The notes: a model not told the origin generated them from the letters alone. DNA of 64,000 nucleotides from JAHEKO01 sp965212505 (GCA_965212505.1 OZ243123.1:4340001-4404000), one strand, 5' to 3'. Shown: positions 8,656-17,605, counted from the stretch's first letter. A program made the numbers and translations.

Positions 8656-8937
8656 TCAGCGCTCAAGGCGATAGCCGAGCTGGAGGATCGCCCGCAGCGT
8701 CTCGAGCACCGACGTGCGGTCGTACTCCTTCTCTCCCTCCGAAAGCTCGTCGTAGCGGCGCAGGCCGGGATGCGTTTTCCGCTCGTCGTCTCGCGACTCT
8801 CCGTAGGTCCACCCTTCGCGCAAGCGACGGAGCGCCCAGTGGTCGTGATTGTGCTCGGAGAGCCTCTCGAGCAGCTCCAGCAAGCTCTCGGGCAGCTCGA
8901 CTCCCTCAGTCGGTATCGGCTTGGGGTCGTACGACAT
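8656..8937 (-). CDS. small RyR-domain protein
   Basis: A 93-residue protein that consists almost entirely of one RyR domain, the fold found as repeats in ryanodine receptors and in some bacterial and phage proteins. The signature is clear: the opening YDPKPIPTEGVELPESLLEL, then HDHWALRRLREGWTYGESRD, the DDERKTHPGLRRYDEL segment, and EKEYDRTSVLETLRAILQLG to finish. ATG 8937 (MSYDPKPIP) is chosen because it coincides with the domain start. There is no signal or membrane segment, so it should be cytoplasmic. The role of free-standing bacterial RyR proteins is not known; ligand binding (nucleotide or nucleoside) has been suggested for some. It sits 29 bp downstream of the acyltransferase gene on the same strand. 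Confidence 0.85.
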   Translation of the reverse strand: MSYDPKPIPTEGVELPESLLELLERLSEHNHDHWALRRLREGWTYGESRDDERKTHPGLRRYDELSEGEKEYDRTSVLETLRAILQLGYRLER

Positions 8938-8966
8938 GCCGGCAGAGTACAGCAGCCGCTGCGGCG

Positions 8967-10061
8967 CTAGATGCGCAGGAACATGCGGTTCCGGTACATC
9001 CACCAGACGATCAGATAACAAAGCCCCACCCAGGCGATTGCGTGGGCAAACGACGCGAGGTCGGGCGGGAGCCACGAGGTGAAGAGCGCATCGTAGTAGA
9101 GCCGGCGCACGGTGACGGCGCCCGAGGCGGTGTCGACCTGGAAGCGGCTCAGCGTCCTCGCGAGGAGACCGCTCAGCACGAAGACCGTGATCGCGTTGCG
9201 GCCGAAGACCACCAACGGGTAGGCCCAGCGCCGGTGACCCAACACATCCATTGCGAGCGCGAGAAGCGCCAGGGCGACCATCGCCGCGCCCCCAGTCAGA
9301 AGCGCAAAGCTGCCCGTCCAGAGCGCCTTGTTGATCGGATAGACGAGACCCCAGAGAAGGCCCGCCGCAGCGGTTGCGACTCCGACGCCCGTCAGTCTCA
9401 CCACGTCTCGTGAGCCGAGTCGGCGCCCGCGCAAAAGGTAGCCGATCTCGACTCCGACGAGTACCGTCGCCACCGCTGCAAGCGAACTCAGGAGCCCCTC
9501 CGGATCCCAACTCTTGGTCTGATTCCAGAGGTGCCCCTCCAAGAGGAATCGATCGAGCCAAGCACCAAAATTGGCCTCCGGTCGACTCAGGTCCGGCGCT
9601 CCGCCTCCCGGCACCGGCACGTACAGCAGGAGCGCCCAGTAGCCGGCGAGCAGCGCCCCCAGCGCGACTCGCAGCTGTGCTCTCGAGAGATAGAGAAAGA
9701 GAACCGCTCCGACGAGATAGCAGACCGCGATGCGTTGCAGGACGCCGGTGAGCCGAAGGTCGGCCAGGCTGACGCCCGACCAGGCGGCCATCAGCAATCC
9801 GAAGAAGAGTAGGCGCAGACTCCGCTGGAAGACGCGGCCGAGCGGCTTCTCACCCGAGTCACGCGCGCGGCCGAGCGATAGAACGATCGAGACTCCGACC
9901 GCAAAGAGAAAGAACGGGAAGACGAGGTCGGCGAACGTACAGCCGTGCCACGCGGCGTGACGCAGTTGCGGGTGGACGTGCGACCAACTCCCCGGGTTGT
10001 TGACCAGGATCATCGCGGCGACGGTCGCACCGCGCAGGGCGTCGAGCGAGTGGAGTCTCAA
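8967..10061 (-). CDS. DUF5009/heparan-alpha-glucosaminide N-acetyltransferase-like membrane protein
   Basis: A 364-residue polytopic membrane protein (about ten segments) of the HGSNAT/NagX-like acyltransferase family. The N-terminus is diagnostic: RLHSLDALRGATVAAMILVN, then NNPGSWSHVHPQLRHAAWHG and CTFADLVFPFFLFAVGVSI. Relatives transfer acetyl groups across the membrane onto amino sugars or have unknown substrates. The start is TTG at 10061, whose bases overlap the stop of the upstream monooxygenase gene as TTGA, suggesting translational coupling. The substrate is not predictable from the sequence. Confidence 0.85.
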   Translation of the reverse strand: MRLHSLDALRGATVAAMILVNNPGSWSHVHPQLRHAAWHGCTFADLVFPFFLFAVGVSIVLSLGRARDSGEKPLGRVFQRSLRLLFFGLLMAAWSGVSLADLRLTGVLQRIAVCYLVGAVLFLYLSRAQLRVALGALLAGYWALLLYVPVPGGGAPDLSRPEANFGAWLDRFLLEGHLWNQTKSWDPEGLLSSLAAVATVLVGVEIGYLLRGRRLGSRDVVRLTGVGVATAAAGLLWGLVYPINKALWTGSFALLTGGAAMVALALLALAMDVLGHRRWAYPLVVFGRNAITVFVLSGLLARTLSRFQVDTASGAVTVRRLYYDALFTSWLPPDLASFAHAIAWVGLCYLIVWWMYRNRMFLRI

Positions 10062-10339
10062 CCGTCGAAGTACTCGCCGCGCGGCGGCGCCGCGAGCAGC
10101 GCCATCGCCGCCTGAAGCGAGTCGGTGGGAATCTCACGCACCGCCGCCTGGTGCGACTCGACGCTGTCCCAGACCTCGATGACCACGAGTCGCTCCGGGT
10201 TGTCGCGCCCCTGCAAGAGCGTGCAAGACAGACTCCCCGGCGCCGCTTCGACGGTCGGCACGAACGGCTCGAGCAGAGTTCGCAGCTCATCGCCGCGGCC
10301 CTCGAGAGCTTGGAACTCGTTGATTCGCGTCACACTCAT
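10058..10339 (-). CDS. antibiotic biosynthesis monooxygenase (ABM)-like protein
   Basis: A 93-residue ABM-fold protein: MSVTRINEFQALEGRGDELR, GSLSCTLLQGRDNPERLVVI and EVWDSVESHQAAV match the family (two strands carrying heme- or quinone-type substrates). ATG 10339 is preceded by GGAGG a few bases upstream. The stop overlaps the TTG start of the membrane acyltransferase. ABM proteins of this size are often stress or detoxification enzymes; no substrate is implied here. Confidence 0.8.
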   Translation of the reverse strand: MSVTRINEFQALEGRGDELRTLLEPFVPTVEAAPGSLSCTLLQGRDNPERLVVIEVWDSVESHQAAVREIPTDSLQAAMALLAAPPRGEYFDG

Positions 10340-10428
10340 CGGCCACCTCCTCGAACCGATCGAGAGTAGCAGGGCGAAGGTTCTCGGCCGTTCGTGCATC
10401 TATAGGTTCAGCAGCCCATTGCCACACC

Positions 10429-11106
10429 ATGACGATGCCCGCAGCCATCAGCCTTAGACTTCCGGGAGCCGGTGCCGCCGGCCCTCGAGATCTCGACATG
10501 GACGAACGTCAACTCATCGCCGCAATGCTCGAAGGCGACGAACGTGCGTTCGACCTGTTCGCCGACACGTACATTCCGGCGATCTACCGGTTCGCCTTCT
10601 TCCGCCTGGACCAGAACCGCGAACTCACCTGCGACATCGTGCAGAGCACCGTATGCAAGGCGATCGCGAAGCTCTCGAGCTTCCGTGCCGAGTCGAGCTT
10701 CATGACCTGGCTCTGCGCCTGTTGCAGAACCGAGATCGCGATGCACTTCCGCAAGCAGAGCCGTCGACCCCGAGAGGTCGAGCTCACCGAAGCGGTTGTC
10801 TCACCGGGCGAGCTCGAGCGGCAGCCACCCGTCCCCGAGCCGGAGAGGGCACTCCTCTCGAGGGAGAAGCATCTGCTCGTACATATGGTTCTCGACCTGC
10901 TCTCCCCCCGCTACCGCAAGGTGCTCACATGGAAGTACCTGAACGACCTCTCTGTCCGAGAGATCGCCGACCGGCTGGAGGTGAGCGCCAAGGCCGCCGA
11001 GTCTGTGCTCACGCGAGCCCGCCGGTCGTTTCAAAAGGAACACGAACGTCTCCTGGCGTCGAAGGTACTCGACGACGCCGGCATGAAAGGTAGTTCAGCG
11101 TCATGA
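10429..11106 (+). CDS. ECF-type RNA polymerase sigma factor
   Basis: A sigma-70 family protein of 225 residues from the first ATG. An alternative ATG at 10498 (MDERQLIAAMLEG) removes 23 residues with no domain content and may be the real start. Region 2 is visible in FADTYIPAIYRFAFFRLDQN and the CDIVQSTVCKAIAKLSSFRA stretch. Region 4 is visible in LDLLSPRYRKVLTWKYLNDL and SVREIADRLEVSAKAAESVL. The stop overlaps the start of the FecR-like gene by 4 bp (ATGA). The pair sigma/FecR with a TonB receptor nearby is the arrangement of cell-surface signalling systems. Confidence 0.87.
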   Translation: MTMPAAISLRLPGAGAAGPRDLDMDERQLIAAMLEGDERAFDLFADTYIPAIYRFAFFRLDQNRELTCDIVQSTVCKAIAKLSSFRAESSFMTWLCACCRTEIAMHFRKQSRRPREVELTEAVVSPGELERQPPVPEPERALLSREKHLLVHMVLDLLSPRYRKVLTWKYLNDLSVREIADRLEVSAKAAESVLTRARRSFQKEHERLLASKVLDDAGMKGSSAS

Positions 11107-12116
11107 GCCGAAGCCCCGAAACACCGCGCGACGAAGTCCGAGAGTTGCTCCTCGAGGCCGGTCCCCCGCCAGCGATCCCGGCCGCCGACCTGGCCAGAAT
11201 CCGGAACGCCGCTCACAAGGAGTTTCTCGCCCAAAGCCTCACCCCGATCGTCGAAGGCCGGAACTCCAACCGGCGACTCTGGGCGGTCGCGGCCTCTTTG
11301 CTTCTCGCCGTGGCCGGCGCCTGGCTCTTCCGGAGCCTCGAACTCGGCACAACTGCGCCGCACGTCGCGATCGTCGAGATGCTGCACGGTGAGGGCACCG
11401 ACTCGCTCGGCTGGGCGATCGGCGACGGAGTGCCGGCGGGAGCCGAAATCGACACCGGTTCGAACAGCGCATCGCCGGCCCCGTCGATCGCGATGAGACT
11501 GGCCAGCGGCCACTCCATCCGACTGCACGCCGACTCGAAGCTGCACTTCGTCTCTGCGGGTCGCATGGTGCTCGAGCGCGGAGCTGTCTACGTCGACTCG
11601 AACGACCCGTCGGTGCCGGGAGTCGAGATCGAAACGACGCTCGGAGTCGTTCGTGAGATCGGAACTCAGTTCGAGGTTCGACTCGAGGAGAGCGGGCGAC
11701 GCGCGCTTCGCGTTCGTGTCCGCGAAGGCCACATCACCGTGACCCGCGACGGTGAGGTCCACGCCGCCGAGCGCGGCGAGCAGTTGACGGTCGATGACGC
11801 CGGCACCGTAAAGCGCGGCTCCACACCAATCTACGGCGACGATTGGGCCTGGATTCACGCGATCGCCCCGAGCTATGCCGAGGAGGACGGGAGGGTTCCC
11901 GAGTTCCTGGAGTGGTACGCGCGGGAGACCGGTCTGGAGGTCCGGTTCGAGGACCCGAGCCTGGAGCTCGACATCGCGAGTGTTGGTGTCTTCGGCAGCG
12001 ACGGCCCCGAAGGGATGACCCCCGAAGAGGCGCTCAGCAACGTCCTCCGAGCGAGCCTGCTCGGCTACCGGATCGAAGGCGGCACGCTCGTGATCACCGG
12101 CCCCTCCGGCCGCTGA
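11103..12116 (+). CDS. FecR-type membrane regulator with C-terminal secretin/STN-like domain
   Basis: A 337-residue anti-sigma/regulator. A membrane segment (WAVAASLLLAVAGAWLF) follows a short cytoplasmic part. The periplasmic FecR domain is seen in IRLHADSKLHFVSAGRMVLE, RGAVYVDS and TTLGVVREIGTQFEVRLEES. The last 80 residues (EFLEWYARETGLEVRFEDPS, then EALSNVLRASLLGYRIEGG) resemble an STN/secretin short domain. It overlaps the sigma gene by 4 bp and so is its likely partner. It converges on the STN-containing TonB receptor, which ends 16 bp away. Confidence 0.8.
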   Translation: MSRSPETPRDEVRELLLEAGPPPAIPAADLARIRNAAHKEFLAQSLTPIVEGRNSNRRLWAVAASLLLAVAGAWLFRSLELGTTAPHVAIVEMLHGEGTDSLGWAIGDGVPAGAEIDTGSNSASPAPSIAMRLASGHSIRLHADSKLHFVSAGRMVLERGAVYVDSNDPSVPGVEIETTLGVVREIGTQFEVRLEESGRRALRVRVREGHITVTRDGEVHAAERGEQLTVDDAGTVKRGSTPIYGDDWAWIHAIAPSYAEEDGRVPEFLEWYARETGLEVRFEDPSLELDIASVGVFGSDGPEGMTPEEALSNVLRASLLGYRIEGGTLVITGPSGR

Positions 12117-12131
12117 TCTCCGCCGAGCCGA

Positions 12132-14690
12132 TCAGAAGCTCAGGCTGACACCGGCCGACGGGAAGAAGCCGGCCCACGGCTCCGGCGAACGGACGACGAC
12201 CCCTTCGTCGTCATCGAGCTCGTAGTCGAAGCCCGCGATGTTCTCGCGATCGTAGACGTTCTGAATGTCGACGTAGAGGGTCACCTCACCGGCCCGCGAC
12301 TGCCAGGTTCGGCTGGCCCGAAGATCGAGGCGGTGATAGCTCGGCAGTCGCTCCGCAAAGAGAGGTCCGAGAATCGGCTCGAACTCCGTTTCGCCCGTCT
12401 CCTCGTCCAGCTCTTCCAGAATGCGCAGCTCGGTGGTCGGCCAGCCCGTGTGCCAGCGCCACGCGAGATTCAGGCGCCACTGCCTCCCGAGCGGCAGGTC
12501 GAGATCGAGGTTGAGACTGTGTGTCTGATCGAACGAGCGCGGTGCCCAACGCCCGCCCAGTCGATCCCGGGTCTCGGAGTAGGTGTAGTTGGCCCACCAC
12601 TGCGCCTTCTTTCCAAGCGGCCCGCGCGCAAAGATCTCCACTCCCTCCGCGAGCGCTCGGCTCGGGGCGATGCGCACCCGATCCGGCTCAGCCTCGGGAA
12701 AGGTGTTGATCGGCTCGTAGAGATTTTCGAAGCGCGGGCGCGGGTTCGTCACCTCCCGCCGATAGACCTCGGCGCGTACGACGAGATCGCGACCGACCTC
12801 GCCGCGAGGGAAGATCCGCTCGAAGCCCAGCACCCGATGCTCCGACCGCTCCACCCGAGAGAAGCGCGTCTCGCCATCTTCGACCTGGAGCTCGTACGGA
12901 CGCTGACTCTGTGCGAAGCGACCCCAGGCAAAGCGCAGAACGCTCCGCTGCCCGGCCGCCCATGCGAAGTTGAGTCGGGGAGAGACCAGCGACTCGTCGG
13001 TCTGGGTGTGCCGGTCGTAGCGCAGACCGAGCTCGAGTGTGAGTGGCTCGCGAATCCGGATGCGGTCGGAGAAGTGAGCGCTGTAGTGAGACTCCTCGAA
13101 CGCGGCGAGGAACTCGACCGTCGCCTCGGAGCCCCGCTCCCGAATCTCGGCGATCGGGTTCTCGAAGATCTGATCGCCGACGTAGTCGTAGGCGGTGTCG
13201 AACCGCCGGATCTCGTAGCCGCCCTTGAAGGTGTGACGACCGAAGGCCCGTGCGCTCCAGTGCTGGCGCGCGCTCAGTACGTCGAGCCGGCGTCGGTCCC
13301 GAATCGAGAACTCCACGTCCTCCTCGAGCTCGACGCCGAGACGATCTCGATCGATCCGAGCCGTGGAGAGGGCGCTCTCGAGGAGGTGGCTCGAGCCGAG
13401 TAGAGCCTGCTGGCTGACCCAGACGTACGAGCTGGCGTAGTCGGTTTCGATGCGCTTGCTGTCGTCTTCCAGGCTCTCCTCGAATTTCAGTCTGTCGTCG
13501 GCGTGCAAGAGGTTCGCCCGCACGCTCGATCGATCTCCGAACCGGAAGTCGAGCTTCGCAAACGCATCCCAATACTGCGGATCCTCGTTGCCGAGCAGGC
13601 GGCTCGCGAGATCGATCGCACCACGACGCGCCTGGATCACCCATCCGCCGCGCTCGCGGGCGAAACGTCCCGCTCCGCCGGCGTTTACGCTCAGGAGGCC
13701 GACGCCGACGACCCCTTCGAGCGGCGTCGAAGCGGAGACCGTCGTCATGTCGAGCACACCGCTCATCCGGTCGCCGTGCTCCGCCGGAAAGCCGCCGCTG
13801 AGCAGATCGACCTTCTCCAGCGTCGTCGGGGCGACCACACTCAGGGCGCTGTCGAAGTCCTGCAGGTGGTAGACCTCGTAGAGCTCCTGGCCGTCGAGCA
13901 GCACCCGCGTCTCATCCCGTCGGCCCCCGCGCACGTGAAACCTCGCCGACACGTCGTTGGCAGAGACCCCCGGGAGCAGGCTAAGGGCGCGGAAGACATC
14001 TCCGCCAAGGTGCGGCAGCGCGTGCATCTGATCGCGGCTCAAGTCGAGTCTCGCCACCGGCTGTTCTCGTAGGAGCTGCACGCGACTCGGGGTCACCAGG
14101 AGTTCCTCTTCGACGAGCGGCGCCGAGTCCAGCACGAGCGTCGCGTCCGTGCTGCGGCGAGTCACGTCCGCCAGCTGACCGACGACATACCCCGCCCGGC
14201 TGGCAACAATCGTGTACGGCCCCCCGGGTGGCAGCACCAACGAGAACGAGCCGTCGACATCGCTCTCGACCTCGAGCTCCAGGTCGCTGACCTTCACAAA
14301 CGCGGCCTCGATCGGCTCACCCCAACGCGAAACGACCCGGCCGTCGACTCGGAACGGCTCGTTCGCCGCCGGGTCGGGGACGACGATGAGTACCCCGCGG
14401 GCCCCCTCTTCCACCCGCAGATCGTGCTGCGCGAGCAGTTCTTCGAGTCGCGCCCGCGGCTCGGTCGCCACAGGCTCCTCGCGCACGACCATCTCCGAAG
14501 GCACCACGGTGGACGTAAAGACCACGTTGAGTCCGTGCTCCTCCCGCAGCTCGCGGAGCGCCTCTCCGAGCGGCCGCCCCGTAAGACCCGGCTCGCCGAA
14601 CGAGCTGCCCACACCCCACAAGACGGCAAATAGCCACACTCCCACCCAGAGGCAACGGGTTCGCGAACCCCTGAGTCTGGCTTCGATCAT
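12132..14690 (-). CDS. TonB-dependent receptor with N-terminal STN domain
   Basis: An 852-residue outer-membrane receptor. Order: signal peptide, STN (secretin/TonB short N-terminal) domain (about residues 33-107, with GRPLGEALRELREEHGLNVV), carboxypeptidase-regulatory domain (about 115-190, VDGRVVSRWGEPIEAAFVKV), plug (about 220-330, HVRGGRRDETRVLLDGQELY and GGFPAEHGDRMSGVLDM), then a beta-barrel ending in the terminal motif FFPSAGVSLSF. STN domains signal to FecR proteins, and a sigma/FecR pair lies convergently next door, so it is a candidate transducer. The ligand is unknown; no siderophore genes are visible. No clear ribosome-binding site is seen at the ATG. Confidence 0.9.
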   Translation of the reverse strand: MIEARLRGSRTRCLWVGVWLFAVLWGVGSSFGEPGLTGRPLGEALRELREEHGLNVVFTSTVVPSEMVVREEPVATEPRARLEELLAQHDLRVEEGARGVLIVVPDPAANEPFRVDGRVVSRWGEPIEAAFVKVSDLELEVESDVDGSFSLVLPPGGPYTIVASRAGYVVGQLADVTRRSTDATLVLDSAPLVEEELLVTPSRVQLLREQPVARLDLSRDQMHALPHLGGDVFRALSLLPGVSANDVSARFHVRGGRRDETRVLLDGQELYEVYHLQDFDSALSVVAPTTLEKVDLLSGGFPAEHGDRMSGVLDMTTVSASTPLEGVVGVGLLSVNAGGAGRFARERGGWVIQARRGAIDLASRLLGNEDPQYWDAFAKLDFRFGDRSSVRANLLHADDRLKFEESLEDDSKRIETDYASSYVWVSQQALLGSSHLLESALSTARIDRDRLGVELEEDVEFSIRDRRRLDVLSARQHWSARAFGRHTFKGGYEIRRFDTAYDYVGDQIFENPIAEIRERGSEATVEFLAAFEESHYSAHFSDRIRIREPLTLELGLRYDRHTQTDESLVSPRLNFAWAAGQRSVLRFAWGRFAQSQRPYELQVEDGETRFSRVERSEHRVLGFERIFPRGEVGRDLVVRAEVYRREVTNPRPRFENLYEPINTFPEAEPDRVRIAPSRALAEGVEIFARGPLGKKAQWWANYTYSETRDRLGGRWAPRSFDQTHSLNLDLDLPLGRQWRLNLAWRWHTGWPTTELRILEELDEETGETEFEPILGPLFAERLPSYHRLDLRASRTWQSRAGEVTLYVDIQNVYDRENIAGFDYELDDDEGVVVRSPEPWAGFFPSAGVSLSF

Positions 14691-14977
14691 CTGTCGCGCG
14701 ACTCGCTCTTCACCGTTCTACATTCTCAGCGACTGTCGTACAGACGCTCCTCACAGATTGGATGCCGCGCGCTCTCGAATCCTTCGGTCGCAGTTTCGAC
14801 GCGAAGGATCCAGTGCGCCGTTCGCATCCAACCCCATGGAGCCATCGAGCGTTCGAGACGACATCGAAAGGGGATGGCCACCGTCATCGTTTCAGGACTC
14901 GAACCGTGCCATCGGCCGAAAACCTGGTTGGCACGCCGCTAGCAGAAGAGTCTGCCACCAGGAAGGAGCAACCTCTC

Positions 14978-15190
14978 ATGAACATTCTCTCTGACCGACG
15001 AACCCTACGCGAGATCGGGGGATTTCGTGCCTACCTGACCCAGGTCGGGTGGTCGCTCTGGTGGCGCTCCCGCAGCGTCTCCGATCGCTCCCGAACCTCG
15101 CTCGAAGCGGCGCAACTTCTGACCGCGGCCCCGAAGCGGGCCGTACCGGCTCCCGCACCCAGCCGCGCCTCGACGCCACCGACCGCCTAG
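14978..15190 (+). CDS. small hypothetical protein
   Basis: A 70-residue frame beginning MNILSDRRTLREIGGFRAYL and ending in a Pro/Ala-rich tail. GGAAGGAG lies eight bases before ATG 14978, a strong ribosome-binding site for this window, which is the main support. There is no recognisable domain. Upstream, 14691-14977 holds no gene that I can support, only a possible 8-bp stem hairpin near 14780-14809. The stop shares a CTAG tetramer with the stop of the DinB-like gene on the opposite strand. Confidence 0.45.
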   Translation: MNILSDRRTLREIGGFRAYLTQVGWSLWWRSRSVSDRSRTSLEAAQLLTAAPKRAVPAPAPSRASTPPTA

Positions 15191-15756
15191 CTCGACTCCG
15201 GAGCGTCCATCGCGCGTTCGGCGATGCGGCGTGCGTGGTGGGTGTTGTGGTACAGGTTCCACTGAGCCAGTTCGCGAAGCGTCAACTTGCCGATCAGCGG
15301 ATGGGGTGCCCGATACCTGTCGAGCTGTTCCTCGCTCCACCGCAGAAGCGCCTTGCGCAGGCGCTGCCCGGCTTCGTCCCAGTGCTCCATGATCTGCCGG
15401 CGCCAGTCCTCCTCCGCAAGGTCCGGAACTCGATCGGAGGGGCCAAAAGGACCCGCTTGGCCGCCGGCGTCGAGCGCCGAACGGTAGAGCTTGACCACCT
15501 CTTCGTAGGGGCGTGAGCCGTTCTTGGAGCGCCCGAACGCGAGCAGCAGGACCTTTGGTTGCTCGAAGCCCTTCGCGACCGCCCGCTCCGACTTCGCCAG
15601 ATGCCGCACGTGACCCGCCGGTGACCAGTACTCTCCCTGAGGGGCGAAGAATCGATCGATCGGCATCTCATCGAGATAGGCGACGATCTCGCGCTGCTGA
15701 TCTCGCATGGCATCGCGGATCTCGTTGCGGGACACGACCGGAGGAATGTCGAACAT
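15187..15756 (-). CDS. DinB-like superfamily protein
   Basis: A 189-residue helical-bundle protein of the DinB/YfiT-like superfamily. It has a C-terminal metal-type motif (LAQWNLYHNTHHARRIAERA) and an earlier SPAGHVRHLAKSERAVAKGF that supplies the other conserved His. Such proteins include thiol-dependent transferases and many of unknown activity. ATG 15756 is chosen because the segment upstream is not like the family. The stop codon overlaps the convergent small gene. Confidence 0.8.
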   Translation of the reverse strand: MFDIPPVVSRNEIRDAMRDQQREIVAYLDEMPIDRFFAPQGEYWSPAGHVRHLAKSERAVAKGFEQPKVLLLAFGRSKNGSRPYEEVVKLYRSALDAGGQAGPFGPSDRVPDLAEEDWRRQIMEHWDEAGQRLRKALLRWSEEQLDRYRAPHPLIGKLTLRELAQWNLYHNTHHARRIAERAMDAPESS

Positions 15757-15828
15757 GTCTCTAGTTTCCCACGCTTCGCCGAGCGTCTTGCGACGCTCGG
15801 AGCGCGATGAAACACTTACTCCTTCGCT

Positions 15829-16680
15829 ATGAGGGCCGACACGAAGTCCCGCGCAACGGCGGTTCCCGCCCAGCGGTCCAGCATCGATCTCTTCTTCCGC
15901 CGGATTCGCTCCGAGCTGTTCAAGAACTTCCGTCGCGAGGCGGGGCTCGAGGAGCTCAACCGAGCGCTCGCCGAGCGAGAGGTCTACTTCCGTTCGCCAC
16001 CGCTCGATAAAGAAATGATCGCGGCGGTCAAACTGATCACCCCACAGTTCCACCTGCGTTCCACCGAGAACTCGCGCCGGGTCTGGGAGCTGAGTCAGAA
16101 CGGCTCCGCCTGGGCCGAATACCTGGCGCTCGAGTCGGTGCTGTCGACCTTTCCGAAGCCGAAGCGGGTGCTCGACATCGGCCCCGGCCTCGGGCGTTCG
16201 ACCGTCTTCTTCAAGAAGAAGCTCGACTGGGACCACGTGCCGTTTGACCTCTACGAGGCCAACGGCGATCGGACCGACTACACCCGGCTCGGCGATCGGA
16301 CCGCAAATTCGTTCTGCGGGAACATCGCCTGCCTCAAGCGAGTCCTAGAGTTCAATGGCGTCGCGAACTGGACAGTGCACGATGCGGCGAGTCTCGACTT
16401 CCGACTCGATCACATGCCCGGGCCCTACGATCTCCTCTACTCCTTCTACGGAATCGGCTTTCACTGGTCGCTCGAAGATTACTGGGAAGATCTTCAGCCG
16501 CTCCTGCATGACGACTCGCTCGCGGTCTTCACGGTGCCTGACGCGTTCGAGCCCTCTGAGGCGCTGCAACGGACCGGGTTCGCGTTTGCGCGCTTCGAGC
16601 GCATTCTGGCCAACGCGAAGCCGCTGCGCCTTCTGCTGGTCTCGCGCAACGCCGAACTGTTGGCCGCGGCGCACGCCTAG
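15829..16680 (+). CDS. putative SAM-dependent methyltransferase
   Basis: A 283-residue protein with a class I methyltransferase core. The glycine-rich loop is PKRVLDIGPGLGRSTVFF (about residues 107-124), followed by the acidic strand end (FDLYEANGDR) and the NWTVHDAASLDFRLDHMPGP segment. The N-terminal 70 residues are charged and not recognised. There is no signal peptide, so it is cytoplasmic. The substrate is not evident; SAM-binding itself is well supported, the acceptor is not. It runs into the PD40 propeller gene 13 bp downstream. Confidence 0.7.
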   Translation: MRADTKSRATAVPAQRSSIDLFFRRIRSELFKNFRREAGLEELNRALAEREVYFRSPPLDKEMIAAVKLITPQFHLRSTENSRRVWELSQNGSAWAEYLALESVLSTFPKPKRVLDIGPGLGRSTVFFKKKLDWDHVPFDLYEANGDRTDYTRLGDRTANSFCGNIACLKRVLEFNGVANWTVHDAASLDFRLDHMPGPYDLLYSFYGIGFHWSLEDYWEDLQPLLHDDSLAVFTVPDAFEPSEALQRTGFAFARFERILANAKPLRLLLVSRNAELLAAAHA

Positions 16681-16693
16681 AGAGGTGGCCACG

Positions 16694-17587
16694 ATGACGA
16701 AAACGCGCGGCCTGCGTGCGGCGGCGGCGATCGTCATCTTTGCGCTGTCGGTCTCGGCGGCTGCAGCCGCCGAGATCACTCGGCTGACCGAACACCCGGC
16801 CGAAGATCGCTCGCCCAGTTGGTCGCCGGACGGCGAGCGACTGCTGTTCGCCTCCGATCGGGATGGGAACTCCGAGATCTACCTCGTGAACCGCGACGGC
16901 TCGGAGCTCACCCGCCTCACGGAGAACTCCACCGCCGACGCCTCGCCGTCGTGGGCGCCGTCGGGCGATCGCTTCGTCTTCGAGAGCGACCGCGACGGCA
17001 CCAACGCTCTCTGGATTCAGGAGCTCGAGAGCGGGAAGGCAAAGCGTCTTCTTTCGGACCCGAGCCCGGAACTAGTGCCCGACTGGTCTCCGGACGGCCG
17101 CTGGATCGCCTTCATGTCCCAGCGCTCCGGAAACGCAGATCTGTACCGGGTCGCGGTCGAGGGCGGCACGGTCGAGCGGCTAACCACGAACACGTACCGC
17201 GATGTCTGGCCCCGCTACTCTGCCGACGGCGGCCTTCTGGTCTTCTTCTCTCGGCGTGCGACTCACGGTGAGGCCGACGACCTCTTCGTCCTCGACCTCG
17301 CGACGCGCGACATCGCGCAGATCACCGACCACCCTGGACACCACGACTTCGTACCGGACCTGGCGCCGGACGGGGAGCGGATCGTCGCGGGAATGTCGGA
17401 TCGCGCCGCCAACGTCCGCACGCTGGCGATCCATCAGCCGGGCGAGCCCGAGCCGATCCACTTTGCCCAGGGCAACCACCGGGTCTTCCACCCGACCTGG
17501 TCGCCGGACGGCGAGTGGATCGCCTACGCGGCACGGCGTACCGACGGCGAACGGGCAGATATCTACCTCGAACGCGCACCGCGCTGA
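16694..17587 (+). CDS. secreted TolB-like PD40 beta-propeller
   Basis: A 297-residue protein with a signal peptide (AAAIVIFALSVSAAAAAEI) and six repeats of the PD40/WD40-like TolB blade, e.g. RSPSWSPDGERLLFASDRDG, SPSWAPSGDRFVFESDRDGT and HPTWSPDGEWIAYAAR. It lacks the N-terminal domain of true TolB, so it is a free propeller. Likely periplasmic and protein- or glycan-binding; no catalytic residues are suggested. ATG 16694 follows GAGGTGG. The next gene is convergent and the two stops lie within a shared inverted repeat at 17579-17605. Confidence 0.85.
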   Translation: MTKTRGLRAAAAIVIFALSVSAAAAAEITRLTEHPAEDRSPSWSPDGERLLFASDRDGNSEIYLVNRDGSELTRLTENSTADASPSWAPSGDRFVFESDRDGTNALWIQELESGKAKRLLSDPSPELVPDWSPDGRWIAFMSQRSGNADLYRVAVEGGTVERLTTNTYRDVWPRYSADGGLLVFFSRRATHGEADDLFVLDLATRDIAQITDHPGHHDFVPDLAPDGERIVAGMSDRAANVRTLAIHQPGEPEPIHFAQGNHRVFHPTWSPDGEWIAYAARRTDGERADIYLERAPR

Positions 17588-17605
17588 ATCCGAGCCTCAG
17601 CGCGG
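17579..17605. terminator. shared inverted repeat across convergent stop codons
   Basis: Arms CCGCGCTGA (17579-17587) and TCAGCGCGG (17597-17605) pair perfectly around a 9-base loop. The + gene stops inside the left arm and the - gene stops inside the right arm. There is no T-tract, so it may be a bidirectional Rho-independent-like or protective structure. Confidence 0.55.

Noticed and set aside
14691..14977. Longer N-terminus for the small gene at 14978
   Set aside because: The upstream part of the frame is Arg/Ser/His-rich and lacks a start signal; the good ribosome-binding site supports 14978.
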